Positions 24,534 through 32,071 of a stretch of 36,853 nt of DNA are shown piece after piece. The notes beneath the pieces are model-generated. The model had not been told where the DNA came from. It ran no database searches and saw nothing but the letters and a program-made list of their open reading frames with translations. Every line of letters starts with the position of its first letter. The stretch's first letter is position 1. This DNA comes from Planctomycetes bacterium GWF2_41_51 (GTDB lineage: Bacteria; Planctomycetota; Phycisphaerae; Sedimentisphaerales; UBA12454). The translations under genes were made by a program, and so were the position numbers. The stretch covers positions 1 to 36,853 of the forward strand of contig MHXZ01000031.1 in the NCBI GenBank assembly GCA_001825665.1. Direction: 5' to 3'.

Positions 24534-25778
24534 TTAATCCCCCTCAAATGCTTTTTGTAGTAACGATGCAGGCAATTTATTTATTGCCTCTAATTCTTCT
24601 TCGCACTGTTTTAAAACCTTATCCGCTGCATCTAATTGCTTTGATAATTTTTCGACTATTTGTTTTTGCTCGGCTAATGGGGGCAGAGCCAGCTTAATTT
24701 GCTTTACGATTGTTATGCTCAATCCACTACGGTGATTGTCTCCGGTAATATTGCGAATTTGTTGATATATAGATGTTAGAACATAGTATAAATATTCTGA
24801 TACCAGTTTTTCTTTATCAATAGGATACATTGCCAAAAGTGATTGATTGCAAGCGGCTTCGGTTCTTAACAAAGCAACAGTACCGCGTGTTTTCCCTTGA
24901 CCATTTAGTGCTATAAGAACGGAATTAACAGGTAAGTATTTTGCGTTTGAATTATTCAGTCCTTTTTCAGTGATTCTATTGGGACAATCAAATATTTCTT
25001 TTTGATGAATATCTCCCGACACAAGCCATTTGATATTACCATTATCATAATATTCACGAATTGATGAATTTGGTGTTCCACCAGTCATCATCTCGCACAC
25101 ATCACCAAGTGTTACATATTTCCAGCCAGTCGGCAAAATTTCCATTTGCCGAAAAACATTATTAAGCAAAGACTCTCTTAATTTTTTTACGGCTTGTAAC
25201 TTTTCTTCCGCTGATTTTTTTGCCTTTTCAACAAGTTCAAGCTGTTTATGTAATATCTCAACTATCCGCTTTTGCTCTGGTAATGGTGGGAGAGGGATTA
25301 TTAGATTTTCAAGAAAATCTTTCGGCACTCTTTGCTGACCAACCGCACCAGTAAAAGACTCTGTCGCTTTGGATAAAACCTTTTCCTGCCGTATAAAAGA
25401 ATGTACCCACATAGCCAAAACATTATTCAAGGGTCTAATGACGTGAAATTCTGTCGTTCCAAAACCGATGCCATTAATTAGGTTTTCGGCTATTGCGTGC
25501 TTGCCATTTTGCATACAGGGTGTGATTTTGGCAAATAACACATCGCCTTCCATAAAAAAAGTGTAACCTTTTTTTACTTTTTTAAAAGGAACAGTCAAAG
25601 GATTTTCTATTGCGCCTTTAGCCGCACACACTGCGGGCATAGGAACAAACGTGGTTAAATTATCATCTCCGTAGTTTAGGTTTTTAGGTCTTTGCGGGTT
25701 TATGATTGCAATTTCTTTCAACCTTACATTCTTCCAAGTATAAGGAATTTTAACGTCGTTAGTTTGAAGCTTTATCAT
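24534..25778 (-). CDS. hsdS: Type I restriction-modification specificity subunit (S)
   Basis: 414 aa with two target-recognition domains, each followed by a conserved spacer helix: IIPLPPLPEQKRIVEILHKQ (about 165-185), then KLALPPLAEQKQIVEKLSKQ (about 370-390). The second domain starts with LPTGWKYVTLGDVCEMMTGG. This two-half layout reads a bipartite DNA target. It overlaps the upstream nuclease-like gene by 20 bases and is followed one base later by the membrane gene. Length is normal and both halves look complete, so the system should be active. The target sequence cannot be read from the protein. Confidence 0.93.
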   Translation of the reverse strand: MIKLQTNDVKIPYTWKNVRLKEIAIINPQRPKNLNYGDDNLTTFVPMPAVCAAKGAIENPLTVPFKKVKKGYTFFMEGDVLFAKITPCMQNGKHAIAENLINGIGFGTTEFHVIRPLNNVLAMWVHSFIRQEKVLSKATESFTGAVGQQRVPKDFLENLIIPLPPLPEQKRIVEILHKQLELVEKAKKSAEEKLQAVKKLRESLLNNVFRQMEILPTGWKYVTLGDVCEMMTGGTPNSSIREYYDNGNIKWLVSGDIHQKEIFDCPNRITEKGLNNSNAKYLPVNSVLIALNGQGKTRGTVALLRTEAACNQSLLAMYPIDKEKLVSEYLYYVLTSIYQQIRNITGDNHRSGLSITIVKQIKLALPPLAEQKQIVEKLSKQLDAADKVLKQCEEELEAINKLPASLLQKAFEGD

Positions 25779-26655
25779 CCTGCTGTCTTTTATCTTTCAT
25801 TATTTTCTTTTTATTTTCGTAGCTCTCTTTCATAGCTTTATCCTCATTCGTTGGCGGAATTCCATATAAAAGAACAAAACCTAATTTCGTTTTTACTTTA
25901 AGATTGTCTAAAGTACTTTCCCAATCGGATTCTGTATAAAAGCGTTCAGTTTCATAGACTACGAATATAATGTTCTCGTATTCGGTACATTGATAGCCAC
26001 TAATATCAGTAAGAATTCCGTCTAATATTACTTTAGCTTTTTCTCTGGTATCCAAATATTTATATTCAATAAGGGTCTTTAGTGTTAGACTATAGGTATC
26101 CGGTTCAAAATTTTTAATTGGGGTACTTATACTACACCAACGATGAATATCAGGAAAATATACTTGTAATACCGGCTCAATCCTGTTGTGAATGTCATTC
26201 TCTTTGCAAGGCAACCAGGCAAAGATTTCACGATTCGTAACGTACGTTTGACATCTTTTGATAACTGCTTTTAATTCTATAATATTCCTGTTATTTTCAT
26301 TTTCATTATTAGGTATATAAAGTGTTTTAAGTATTTTTATATATTGGTAAATTTTATCTCCCCATACTAAATACGGTTCTTCAGGCCCCATTTTGGTATC
26401 TAACGGGTTTTTTTTGTATTCTTCATAATCATTTAGAACTTGTTTAAGTAAAAAATTATGGTTATTACTTTCAAGTAACGATATAAGACTTGCCCAAGTA
26501 AGTTGAAAATACCTTTCAGCCATAACCTTATCGGTTTCATCGGGGGTATCATAATATTGATAGCTCCATCTATCTCCATAATTGATTGCATTTGTCAAAT
26601 AACCGTCTATTTCCTTTAATAAATCTTTATTTATGTCTCGCATTCCAGAACTCAT
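25759..26655 (-). CDS. Putative PD-(D/E)xK nuclease embedded in the type I RM operon
   Basis: 298 aa. The N-terminal half (about 1-130) is helical. The C-terminal half looks like a restriction-endonuclease fold of DpnII/MboI or similar type: helix with E160 (NRIEPVLQVYFPDI), then F183-E-P-D186, and I196-E197-Y-K199 as the PD-x(10)-ExK core. After it come a helix and strand (ILTDISGYQC and NIIFVVYET). D186, E197 and K199 are the predicted catalytic residues. A very basic tail closes the protein. It starts with an ATGA overlap with the hsdR stop and overlaps hsdS by 20 bases, so it is translated with them. It is not a standard HsdR, M or S subunit. It may be a second nuclease arm or an abortive effector. 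The family is my inference from motifs. Confidence 0.65.
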   Translation of the reverse strand: MSSGMRDINKDLLKEIDGYLTNAINYGDRWSYQYYDTPDETDKVMAERYFQLTWASLISLLESNNHNFLLKQVLNDYEEYKKNPLDTKMGPEEPYLVWGDKIYQYIKILKTLYIPNNENENNRNIIELKAVIKRCQTYVTNREIFAWLPCKENDIHNRIEPVLQVYFPDIHRWCSISTPIKNFEPDTYSLTLKTLIEYKYLDTREKAKVILDGILTDISGYQCTEYENIIFVVYETERFYTESDWESTLDNLKVKTKLGFVLLYGIPPTNEDKAMKESYENKKKIMKDKRQQDDKASN

Positions 26656-29024
26656 ACTGCGAAAATCCTCTCTTTGGTTTGATGCAGAACTTGAGCCGGT
26701 TCGCCAATAATCTTTAATGCTTCAAGACCACCGGCAAGGCGCACTTCTGGAATACGGAATATATTTGGATTTTCAAGTCCTTCCGTTCCGGCTATCGCAA
26801 ACTGATTTGTCATCGCTTTTAGCGTATTGCACGTATTGGCTGGTAAGGCTGAAAGCCATTTATTATTTTTATATACAAAGGCAGAAGCTCTATCGGTTCG
26901 CGTTCTGGGAACAAGGCCATAGCCTAAATACGCAAGGACATCATAGAGGTCATAGCTTATCATATCTTCAAGCCTTTGGACAACCGTTGGCGAATAACCG
27001 CTTTTTACAAGGTCGTCTATCAAAGCGCGTCTGTCTTCGGGTTCTATCCAGCAGTAGATAAATTTATCTAATGACGGTAATTCTTTTACAAGTCTTTGCG
27101 ATAATTTTTCCTTATACTCTTCAACGGTTACAGGCATCGCCTTGCCGTCAACTTCCGTTATGACATATCGCCCTTGGTCGGAAACGTGGACATCGAAACC
27201 ATCAACTATAATTGACGGCGGCTGTTCTGTTCCGCCGCCACCGCCTCCGCTTTCGGTTGTTTGTCTGCGGGTTACGAAATTTTCGCCGAAAAGTTTTGAA
27301 GCATCGGTATAGTCATAAACCGTAAACATCAATTTGCCGGTAGGTTCGTGGATTCTTGTGCCTCTTCCAACCATTTGGTAAAACGAAATTGGCGAACGAA
27401 CGTATTTGAAAAATACAATATTTCGGACACAAGGCACATCTACACCGGTTGTAAGTAAATCGACCGTAGTAGCTACAAAATGGCTTTGGTTTGACGCTTT
27501 AAATTCCGGTAAAAAATCATTGCCATTACTTTCAGCGGTACACTTGAAAGCATAATGGTCTTTTCGTTCTTTGTCGTTATCTCTGCACCATCGGGCATAG
27601 AGATTATTCATTTCTGCGGCAACATCGTCAGCGTGCCGGTCTCTTGCGCAGTATATGATTGTTTTCTGTTCGGGATTGCCGTTGGTAATCAGATATTTAA
27701 ACAAATCGGCGCACATCGCAATAACCCTATCGGGTAACAATATGCGGTCTTCATATTCGGTTTTCTCATATCGGTCTTTGAGTTCTTCAGCGGTTACAGG
27801 TTTGCCGGTTATTGCATCGCGCGGATTACGTTTAAGCAGTTCTTCAATGGTTATGCCGGTTTCATCGAGATTAACCCTGCCTTTTTGTAAATCACAAGCT
27901 GCTAAATAGCCGTCCTCAATACCCTGCATAAGGTCATATTCATAAACCGGCTCGCCAAAATGATTGACATTATCCGCCGTAATTTTTCTGTCTTGTTCGG
28001 CCTCTTGTGTGTTTGCAGTAAGCCGAAGTTGTCTTGGTGTTGCGGTTAATCCAATTTGAATAGCCTTATCGTTTCTGGTGAGAACGGAAGACCATTTACC
28101 CCATGCGCTGCGGTGGCATTCATCTATCACAATATGGCTGAAATAATTTTCGGGATAATGTGTAACTAAAAAATTCGCGTCTGCATCGTCATTGTCAACA
28201 TTAAGGGTTTGATAGGTTGCTACGTGGATACGCGCATTTCGGGCGTGATTCTTGCCGTCTGAATCGAGATATACAGGGGCGGCATCAGAGCCGAAAATAT
28301 TTTGAAATGCGCCAAGTCCCTGTTCCCGAAGTTCTGTCCTATCGCAAACGAATAATGCACGTTTCAATTGTCCAGCATCGGCAATTCTTTTTAAAAGATT
28401 AACTGCGATAAATGTTTTACCTGAACCAGTAGCTAAAGAAAGCAATGCCCTCGTTCCGCCTTGTGCAATTTTTTCCAATACGGCGCGAATAGCAGCATCC
28501 TGATAATAACGCCGTGTCGCTTCGCCGCCGGTATATTTTACCAATAACGGCTTGGCAAGTTCAGAATCCAGCCTGATTCCTTTTGCATCTTCGTAGAATT
28601 GCCTTAATCGCTGCGGTGTCGGAAATTCTGATAATTGTTTGGGCTGTGAAGTAATTCCGGTTTTATTATTAAACTCGACAAATAAATGACCATTTGAAGA
28701 AAATACAAACGGGATATTCAATCTTTTACAGGTTGCGTATGCTTTGGCTTGTTCGAGACCATGAGCGGGAGGAAGATTTTCCTTTTTCGCTTCAATCAGG
28801 GCCACTGCAACCGGCTGCGTATCTGGATTGACTTTGACGCGCAAAAGATAGTCGACACGACCTCTACCCTTGCGTCTTGGCTTCAAATTTCCATCGAATT
28901 GTATGGGCGGAGCGGATTCCTCACGTCTGATTAAATCTTCCGTCCAGCCTTTTGCGTGTATAGCAGGGTCGATAAGCTTAGCGCGTGTATCAGCTTCGTT
29001 GTAATAATCCCTATTTATTGGCAT
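26652..29024 (-). CDS. hsdR: Type I restriction enzyme endonuclease/translocase subunit (R)
   Basis: 790 aa. The N-terminal nuclease domain shows RVDYLL (D58) and IEAKKEN (E78, K80) as PD-(D/E)xK core. The SF2 helicase motor has ATGSGKT (198-204), DECH (301-304) and an LTATPRQ motif. Further on it has DLLTTGVDVP and VGRGTRIHEP, with an EcoEI-like C-terminal region from about 620. A glycine run (GGGGGG, about 600) marks the linker. HsdR translocates DNA and cuts when the HsdS/HsdM core finds an unmethylated target. It is the first gene of the operon, with a near-consensus promoter and a palindrome upstream. The next gene overlaps its stop by ATGA. All motifs look intact. Confidence 0.95.
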   Translation of the reverse strand: MPINRDYYNEADTRAKLIDPAIHAKGWTEDLIRREESAPPIQFDGNLKPRRKGRGRVDYLLRVKVNPDTQPVAVALIEAKKENLPPAHGLEQAKAYATCKRLNIPFVFSSNGHLFVEFNNKTGITSQPKQLSEFPTPQRLRQFYEDAKGIRLDSELAKPLLVKYTGGEATRRYYQDAAIRAVLEKIAQGGTRALLSLATGSGKTFIAVNLLKRIADAGQLKRALFVCDRTELREQGLGAFQNIFGSDAAPVYLDSDGKNHARNARIHVATYQTLNVDNDDADANFLVTHYPENYFSHIVIDECHRSAWGKWSSVLTRNDKAIQIGLTATPRQLRLTANTQEAEQDRKITADNVNHFGEPVYEYDLMQGIEDGYLAACDLQKGRVNLDETGITIEELLKRNPRDAITGKPVTAEELKDRYEKTEYEDRILLPDRVIAMCADLFKYLITNGNPEQKTIIYCARDRHADDVAAEMNNLYARWCRDNDKERKDHYAFKCTAESNGNDFLPEFKASNQSHFVATTVDLLTTGVDVPCVRNIVFFKYVRSPISFYQMVGRGTRIHEPTGKLMFTVYDYTDASKLFGENFVTRRQTTESGGGGGGTEQPPSIIVDGFDVHVSDQGRYVITEVDGKAMPVTVEEYKEKLSQRLVKELPSLDKFIYCWIEPEDRRALIDDLVKSGYSPTVVQRLEDMISYDLYDVLAYLGYGLVPRTRTDRASAFVYKNNKWLSALPANTCNTLKAMTNQFAIAGTEGLENPNIFRIPEVRLAGGLEALKIIGEPAQVLHQTKERIFAV

Positions 29025-29045
29025 TCCTGCGAAAAACCTCCGAGA

Positions 29046-29098
29046 CTCTCATCTATGAGAGAAACAAAGATTTTACTATGTAAGACATTGATTGTCAA
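29046..29098 (-). promoter_or_regulatory. hsdR operon promoter with palindrome at the start site
   Basis: On the minus strand TTGACA (29098-29093), a 17-base spacer and TAAAAT (29075-29070) form a strong promoter. CTCTCAT, CT, ATGAGAG (29046-29061) is a perfect 7-bp inverted repeat just downstream of the -10 box, where a repressor would block initiation or early elongation. The start codon is at 29024. The XRE protein at 33178 is one candidate binder (inference). Confidence 0.75.
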
Positions 29099-29204
29099 CA
29101 ATTTACGACATTTTGCCTTGATTTAGAATGCAAATTTCCGTAATTGCCTGTAAATTCAGAACATAAGACGTACATAACACTATCATAAATACTCTACAAA
29201 GTTT

Positions 29205-29909
29205 TTATAGGCGTTTTTTTCTCAGCATTACCGCACCAAAGCCAAACAATAAAAGTGTTGCCGGTTCGGGGATAAGGATGGTTGCGGTTGGGTCATTATA
29301 CATTATGTTTACTGACCATGTCGTTCCATTTAGCCACTGACCGCTTAGTATGCCCGTTCCCAAAATACGATTGCCATTGAGGGTAAGCCCGCTCCCGCAA
29401 TTGAAATTTTTGCCGTGAAAAGTAGTGGTGCTGAAGTCGTAAAAGTTAGAGAGGAGGCCATTGAAAGTTCCGCCAAAGAAATTCATATTGCTGTAATCAT
29501 TAAGATAGAGGTTGCCGCTAATGTTCCCTCCAGAAATATTAGTGGTGCTGTAACCAAAGGTGTCGATTCTGGCGACTGTACCGCTGGATAAATTGATGGT
29601 GCTGCTGTCGTCGGCAGCGAGAATACTCACTGACCCACTGGAGATATTCACAGTACTGTAGTTATAGGAGTTTATGCGGACTGCGATTCCGCCTGACATA
29701 TTTGCAGTACTGTAATTATAACATCGGAGGTAAGAAATATGACCATTGGGAACAATGAAGACTCGGCTTGTATTATAAAGATACCCATTGATTGTTTGCC
29801 AATTAAATGTAAGCTGTTCATTTCCCCGAAGAGTAAAATCAGCTTTTGTGCTATCCGTTACAATCAAAAATACTAACAGTAAACAATTTGTCATTTTTCC
29901 TGTTTTCAT
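29205..29909 (-). CDS. PEP-CTERM protein with short beta-solenoid-like repeats
   Basis: 234 aa with a signal peptide (about 1-23) and a C-terminal IPEPATLLLFGFGAVML plus RKKRL sorting signal. The middle contains about five imperfect repeats of roughly 20 residues around YSTxNISGG or SSTxNLSSG (NYSTANMSGG; NYSTVNISSG; DSSTINLSSG; GYSTTNISGG; DYSNMNFFGG), typical of a right-handed beta-helix or pentapeptide-like solenoid. AAGGAAG lies just before the start. Upstream there is a perfect TATAAT on the minus strand (29949-29944), but TTGACG is only 12 bases before it, so an activator may be needed. It is probably a surface-exposed adhesin-like or matrix protein. It is unusual as cargo next to an RM system. 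Confidence 0.75.
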   Translation of the reverse strand: MKTGKMTNCLLLVFLIVTDSTKADFTLRGNEQLTFNWQTINGYLYNTSRVFIVPNGHISYLRCYNYSTANMSGGIAVRINSYNYSTVNISSGSVSILAADDSSTINLSSGTVARIDTFGYSTTNISGGNISGNLYLNDYSNMNFFGGTFNGLLSNFYDFSTTTFHGKNFNCGSGLTLNGNRILGTGILSGQWLNGTTWSVNIMYNDPTATILIPEPATLLLFGFGAVMLRKKRL

Positions 29910-30022
29910 TTTCTTCCTTCTCCGTTAATTTAGTAATTTGCACATTATAGACGTTTTTTGCCGTCAAGCGAGGGCTTTTTACAAAGCATTCTTGCCAGTA
30001 TTTAAGCTATCTAATATTTTCA

Positions 30023-30415
30023 CTATTCGATTGAATCAGGCAGAAGGTCGCATAGGTTAGCGAGTCGGATTATTTTTTTGCAAATTTCACACTTATAGAA
30101 ATAAAAAGTGTTGGTTTTTTCTGGTTTCATTTTTTGTTTACACGCAGGACAGCAAGGAGGGTTTAGCGATTTAAACTCCTCCCATTTTAAAAGGTCAACA
30201 AAAAGTTTATTGAAATTCTTACATCTACGGTTTTTACATACTTTTGACACCCACCAGCGGAATTCGGGTGAGGGGTTTTCGTCTCTAAACACTATAGCAG
30301 GAGCACCCTTGCAGTCCATTCTGACTCCCACTTTAGGATTGTGGTATAGCTTTACCTCGTGGTTACATTTTTTGCATAGAATAACGTTCGCATCTAAAAA
30401 ATCTTTATCACACAT
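30023..30415 (-). CDS. Small multi-zinc-ribbon protein
   Basis: 130 aa from the ATG at 30415, with AAGGAG six bases upstream. Cysteine pairs appear in order as CKKC, CKNRRC, CCPAC and CEIC, enough for two or more zinc ribbons. Between them are a basic region and a WWVSK segment. No enzyme motif, and no family name I can give. An upstream extension of the frame to 30538 is rejected because it runs through the structured leader. The gene is controlled by that leader (30592-30453) and by a promoter at 30631-30659. It may bind nucleic acid or act as a regulator of the element. This is inference. Confidence 0.65.
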   Translation of the reverse strand: MCDKDFLDANVILCKKCNHEVKLYHNPKVGVRMDCKGAPAIVFRDENPSPEFRWWVSKVCKNRRCKNFNKLFVDLLKWEEFKSLNPPCCPACKQKMKPEKTNTFYFYKCEICKKIIRLANLCDLLPDSIE

Positions 30416-30452
30416 TTTTGTCTCCTTGCGAATTGGCTTTACGGCGTGCAAT

Positions 30453-30592
30453 AAAAAAAAGGACACCGCAAAACGTGCTCGTCTCAGGCTCGCCAGAGCC
30501 AACGAAAGACACGCAAGCGATGTCCCATATAGGGACACCGACCTTGATGCGTTCTTTCGTTTTTGAACTGGCGATTCGAGACGAAACGCTAA
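30453..30592 (-). ncRNA. Structured leader RNA with competing terminator hairpin (copy 2)
   Basis: Read on the minus strand: GTCTC (30582) pairs with GAGAC (30485); TCGCCAG (30574) with CTGGCGA (30496). AACGAAAGA (30561) pairs with TCTTTCGTT (30509), extended by ACGCA/TGCGT past one bulged base. GGTGTCCC (30539) pairs with GGGACATC (30526). The strand GGACATCGC (30525-30517) can instead pair over nine bases with GCGGTGTCC (30469-30461), which is followed by eight T (30460-30453): a terminator that competes with the hairpin. It shares with 20546-20731 the opening CGTTTC, the AATCGC / GCGAGCCT internal-loop strands, the CGGTG hairpin start and the GCGGxG-plus-U-run end. The ribosome binding site and ATG of the zinc-ribbon gene follow. 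Confidence 0.55.
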
Positions 30593-30630
30593 AAAAATCA
30601 GTATTTTACGTTATTAAATTGTTGCGATTT

Positions 30631-30659
30631 AAAATACACCATTTATGGTTTTTACGCAA
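30631..30659 (-). promoter_or_regulatory. Candidate promoter for the zinc-ribbon leader
   Basis: On the minus strand TTGCGT (30659-30654), a 17-base spacer and TATTTT (30636-30631) lie about 40 bases before the structured leader. The spacer holds a near-palindrome ACCATTTATGGT (30638-30649; arms perfect, centre not), a possible regulator site. Confidence 0.45.
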
Positions 30660-30726
30660 GTTTATTTGCATTGACATTGCATTAAAAATAAGCAAAAATA
30701 TATTATATTTTTAAAGTAAATTATTT

Positions 30727-30834
30727 GTCGGGGACGACCGATTTGCAAACGGTCAAGCGGCCTGAACTACGGTAAGGTCTTTCACTTATCCAACCTGCCG
30801 TTGTTCAGACCGACCCGAAAAAGGATAAGTGAAA
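30727..30834 (+). ncRNA. Pseudoknot leader that can hide the ribosome binding site
   Basis: P1: TCGGG (30728) with CCCGA (30814). P2: GACCG (30736) with CGGTC (30750). P3: CGG-C-CTGAAC-T-ACGG (30758-30772) with CCGT-T-GTTCAG-A-CCG (30798-30812), 13 pairs with two mismatches. The P3 loop contains TTTCACTTATCC (30780-30791), an exact complement of GGATAAGTGAAA (30823-30834), which includes the AAGGA ribosome binding site and touches the ATG at 30835. That pairing crosses P3, so it is a pseudoknot. This is what a translational riboswitch or protein-binding leader looks like. The ligand is unknown and the class is not one I recognise. Confidence 0.55.
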
Positions 30835-31719
30835 ATGGAAGAAAACACGAAATATCGTACAGTTTACGACATTTATGAGTGTGCCGCAAAAATCATTAAA
30901 CATTTCGGCACTGACAATCAAGCTGACGATATAAAATTTTTATTGGTAATATTGGATGTTAAAGAAAAATTAGAAGACCTATTAAAAAAGATTGTTCCGC
31001 AAAAAACAGTATCACAATTGCTTAACATATATTGTAAGTCTCTTGTAAAGAAGAAAATATTCAGCAATGATACTGACATTGCGGTACTGCACGTTAAAAA
31101 CTGGAATAAGGCTCGCAGGATGGCACTTTCTATTTTTAAATACGCTGCCGACAATAATATAAATTTACCGTCTGTCTCCGTTGGTAGCGGCTCACCTTAT
31201 GATTTTGAAAAATTACAAAATTGGGCTGTGGAATCCATTGTTAAAATATCGCAAATCGTAAAAATATGTATTTACAACATTAAACAAATCGAACCTGCTG
31301 AAGCACTAAAAACAGTTGAAGCGGATTTGTTAAAACACGCAAACGGCGCATCTTCACAGGAAAATTTGACCGATACAGAGCAAGGCAGCAACAGCAATCA
31401 GCGAAAAATAAAAGAACCTTCAAGAGAAGCTAATGAGGCTTATAACCTTTATTATACGCTGAGCAGAACTCAGAATGACATAGCTGATATAATGTCCAAA
31501 CAATATAACCGCAAATTCACACAATCGCAGATTTCCCGCTATATAAGACAGGTTAAAGAATGGCGAAAAGAAAACAATCTGCTGTTTGAAACGGTTACTG
31601 TAAAACCGCAAATAATACCAACCGACCCTGCTATCATAGAATCAGGGAAACGGACCGACGGTAAAATCACAGGCGACCCCCGAAATAAAGCCAAATCTGA
31701 ACAAGATGACAACGAATAA
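30835..31719 (+). CDS. Unknown protein with C-terminal helix-turn-helix, under the pseudoknot leader
   Basis: 294 aa from the ATG at 30835; a GTG two codons earlier is also possible. Mostly helical. The first 190 residues match no family I know. Residues about 200-245 (REANEAYNLYYTLSRTQNDI, then ADIMSKQYNRKFTQSQISRY, then IRQVKEW) form a sigma-70-region-4-like or resolvase-like HTH ending in IRQVKEWRKEN, common in planctomycete regulators. The last 45 residues are charged and low-complexity. Its start is buried in the leader's pseudoknot, so synthesis is probably tightly limited. It may be a regulator or replication-initiator-like protein of the element, made only under a particular signal. 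Function unknown. Confidence 0.6.
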   Translation: MEENTKYRTVYDIYECAAKIIKHFGTDNQADDIKFLLVILDVKEKLEDLLKKIVPQKTVSQLLNIYCKSLVKKKIFSNDTDIAVLHVKNWNKARRMALSIFKYAADNNINLPSVSVGSGSPYDFEKLQNWAVESIVKISQIVKICIYNIKQIEPAEALKTVEADLLKHANGASSQENLTDTEQGSNSNQRKIKEPSREANEAYNLYYTLSRTQNDIADIMSKQYNRKFTQSQISRYIRQVKEWRKENNLLFETVTVKPQIIPTDPAIIESGKRTDGKITGDPRNKAKSEQDDNE

Positions 31720-31760
31720 CTAACGGCTCAAACCTGATTTTTTATCATTTTTATAATTTT

Positions 31761-31834
31761 TATGCACGCTGATTCTGTATTATAAGCCAGTTATACGCAA
31801 TTATGCAACATTATGCACTTTTTGAATTGCATAA
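31761..31834. repeat. Cluster of TTATGCA repeats before the excisionase-like genes
   Basis: TTATGCA occurs at 31801-31807 and 31811-31817 and inverted (TGCATAA) at 31828-31834; TATGCAC also occurs at 31761-31767. The cluster ends 48 bases before the first HTH gene and lies in a 163-base gene-free gap. It resembles binding sites for a small recombination-directionality or replication protein. Confidence 0.45.
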
Positions 31835-31882
31835 TTCATAAGTAATGAATGGGGGGCGGGATTGATATTAGGATAGTATGAT

Positions 31883-32071
31883 ATGGGCAATTTATTAACA
31901 GCGGAAGATATGGCTATCTGGTTAAAAGTGAAACCAGAAACAATCCTTAAATGGGCAAGGACAGGCAGAATCCCTTTTTTAAGATTCTCTGGGAAAGTGG
32001 TGCGTTTTGATGTCGTAGCTGTTCAACAGGCACTTGCCGACCTTGCAGCCAAAGGGGGAGACAATGAATAA
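31883..32071 (+). CDS. Excisionase-like HTH_17 protein (first of a pair)
   Basis: 62 aa. LLTAEDMAIWLKVKPETILK, then WARTGRIPFLRFSGKVVRFD, is a MerR/excisionase-type winged HTH in which the WARTGRIP turn and the RF wing are standard. Such proteins bend DNA at attachment sites as recombination directionality factors, or regulate the element. AGGA lies eight bases upstream. It overlaps the next gene by eight bases, and TTATGCA repeats lie upstream. Confidence 0.75.
   Translation: MGNLLTAEDMAIWLKVKPETILKWARTGRIPFLRFSGKVVRFDVVAVQQALADLAAKGGDNE

Noticed and set aside
24974-25100. Third target-recognition domain or a second hsdS
   Set aside because: The S protein has two ordinary halves of normal length, with no duplicated gene or inverted repeats that would indicate S-gene shuffling.
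30416-30538. Upstream extension of the zinc-ribbon reading frame by 41 codons
   Set aside because: It runs through the leader's hairpins and the T-run, its residues look like frame noise, and AAGGAG sits six bases before the ATG at 30415.
30453-30592. Integron attC site or MITE
   Set aside because: The imperfect palindrome is attC-like in size, but there is no integron integrase or cassette array, no target-site duplication was seen, and the T-run plus ribosome binding site fit a leader better.
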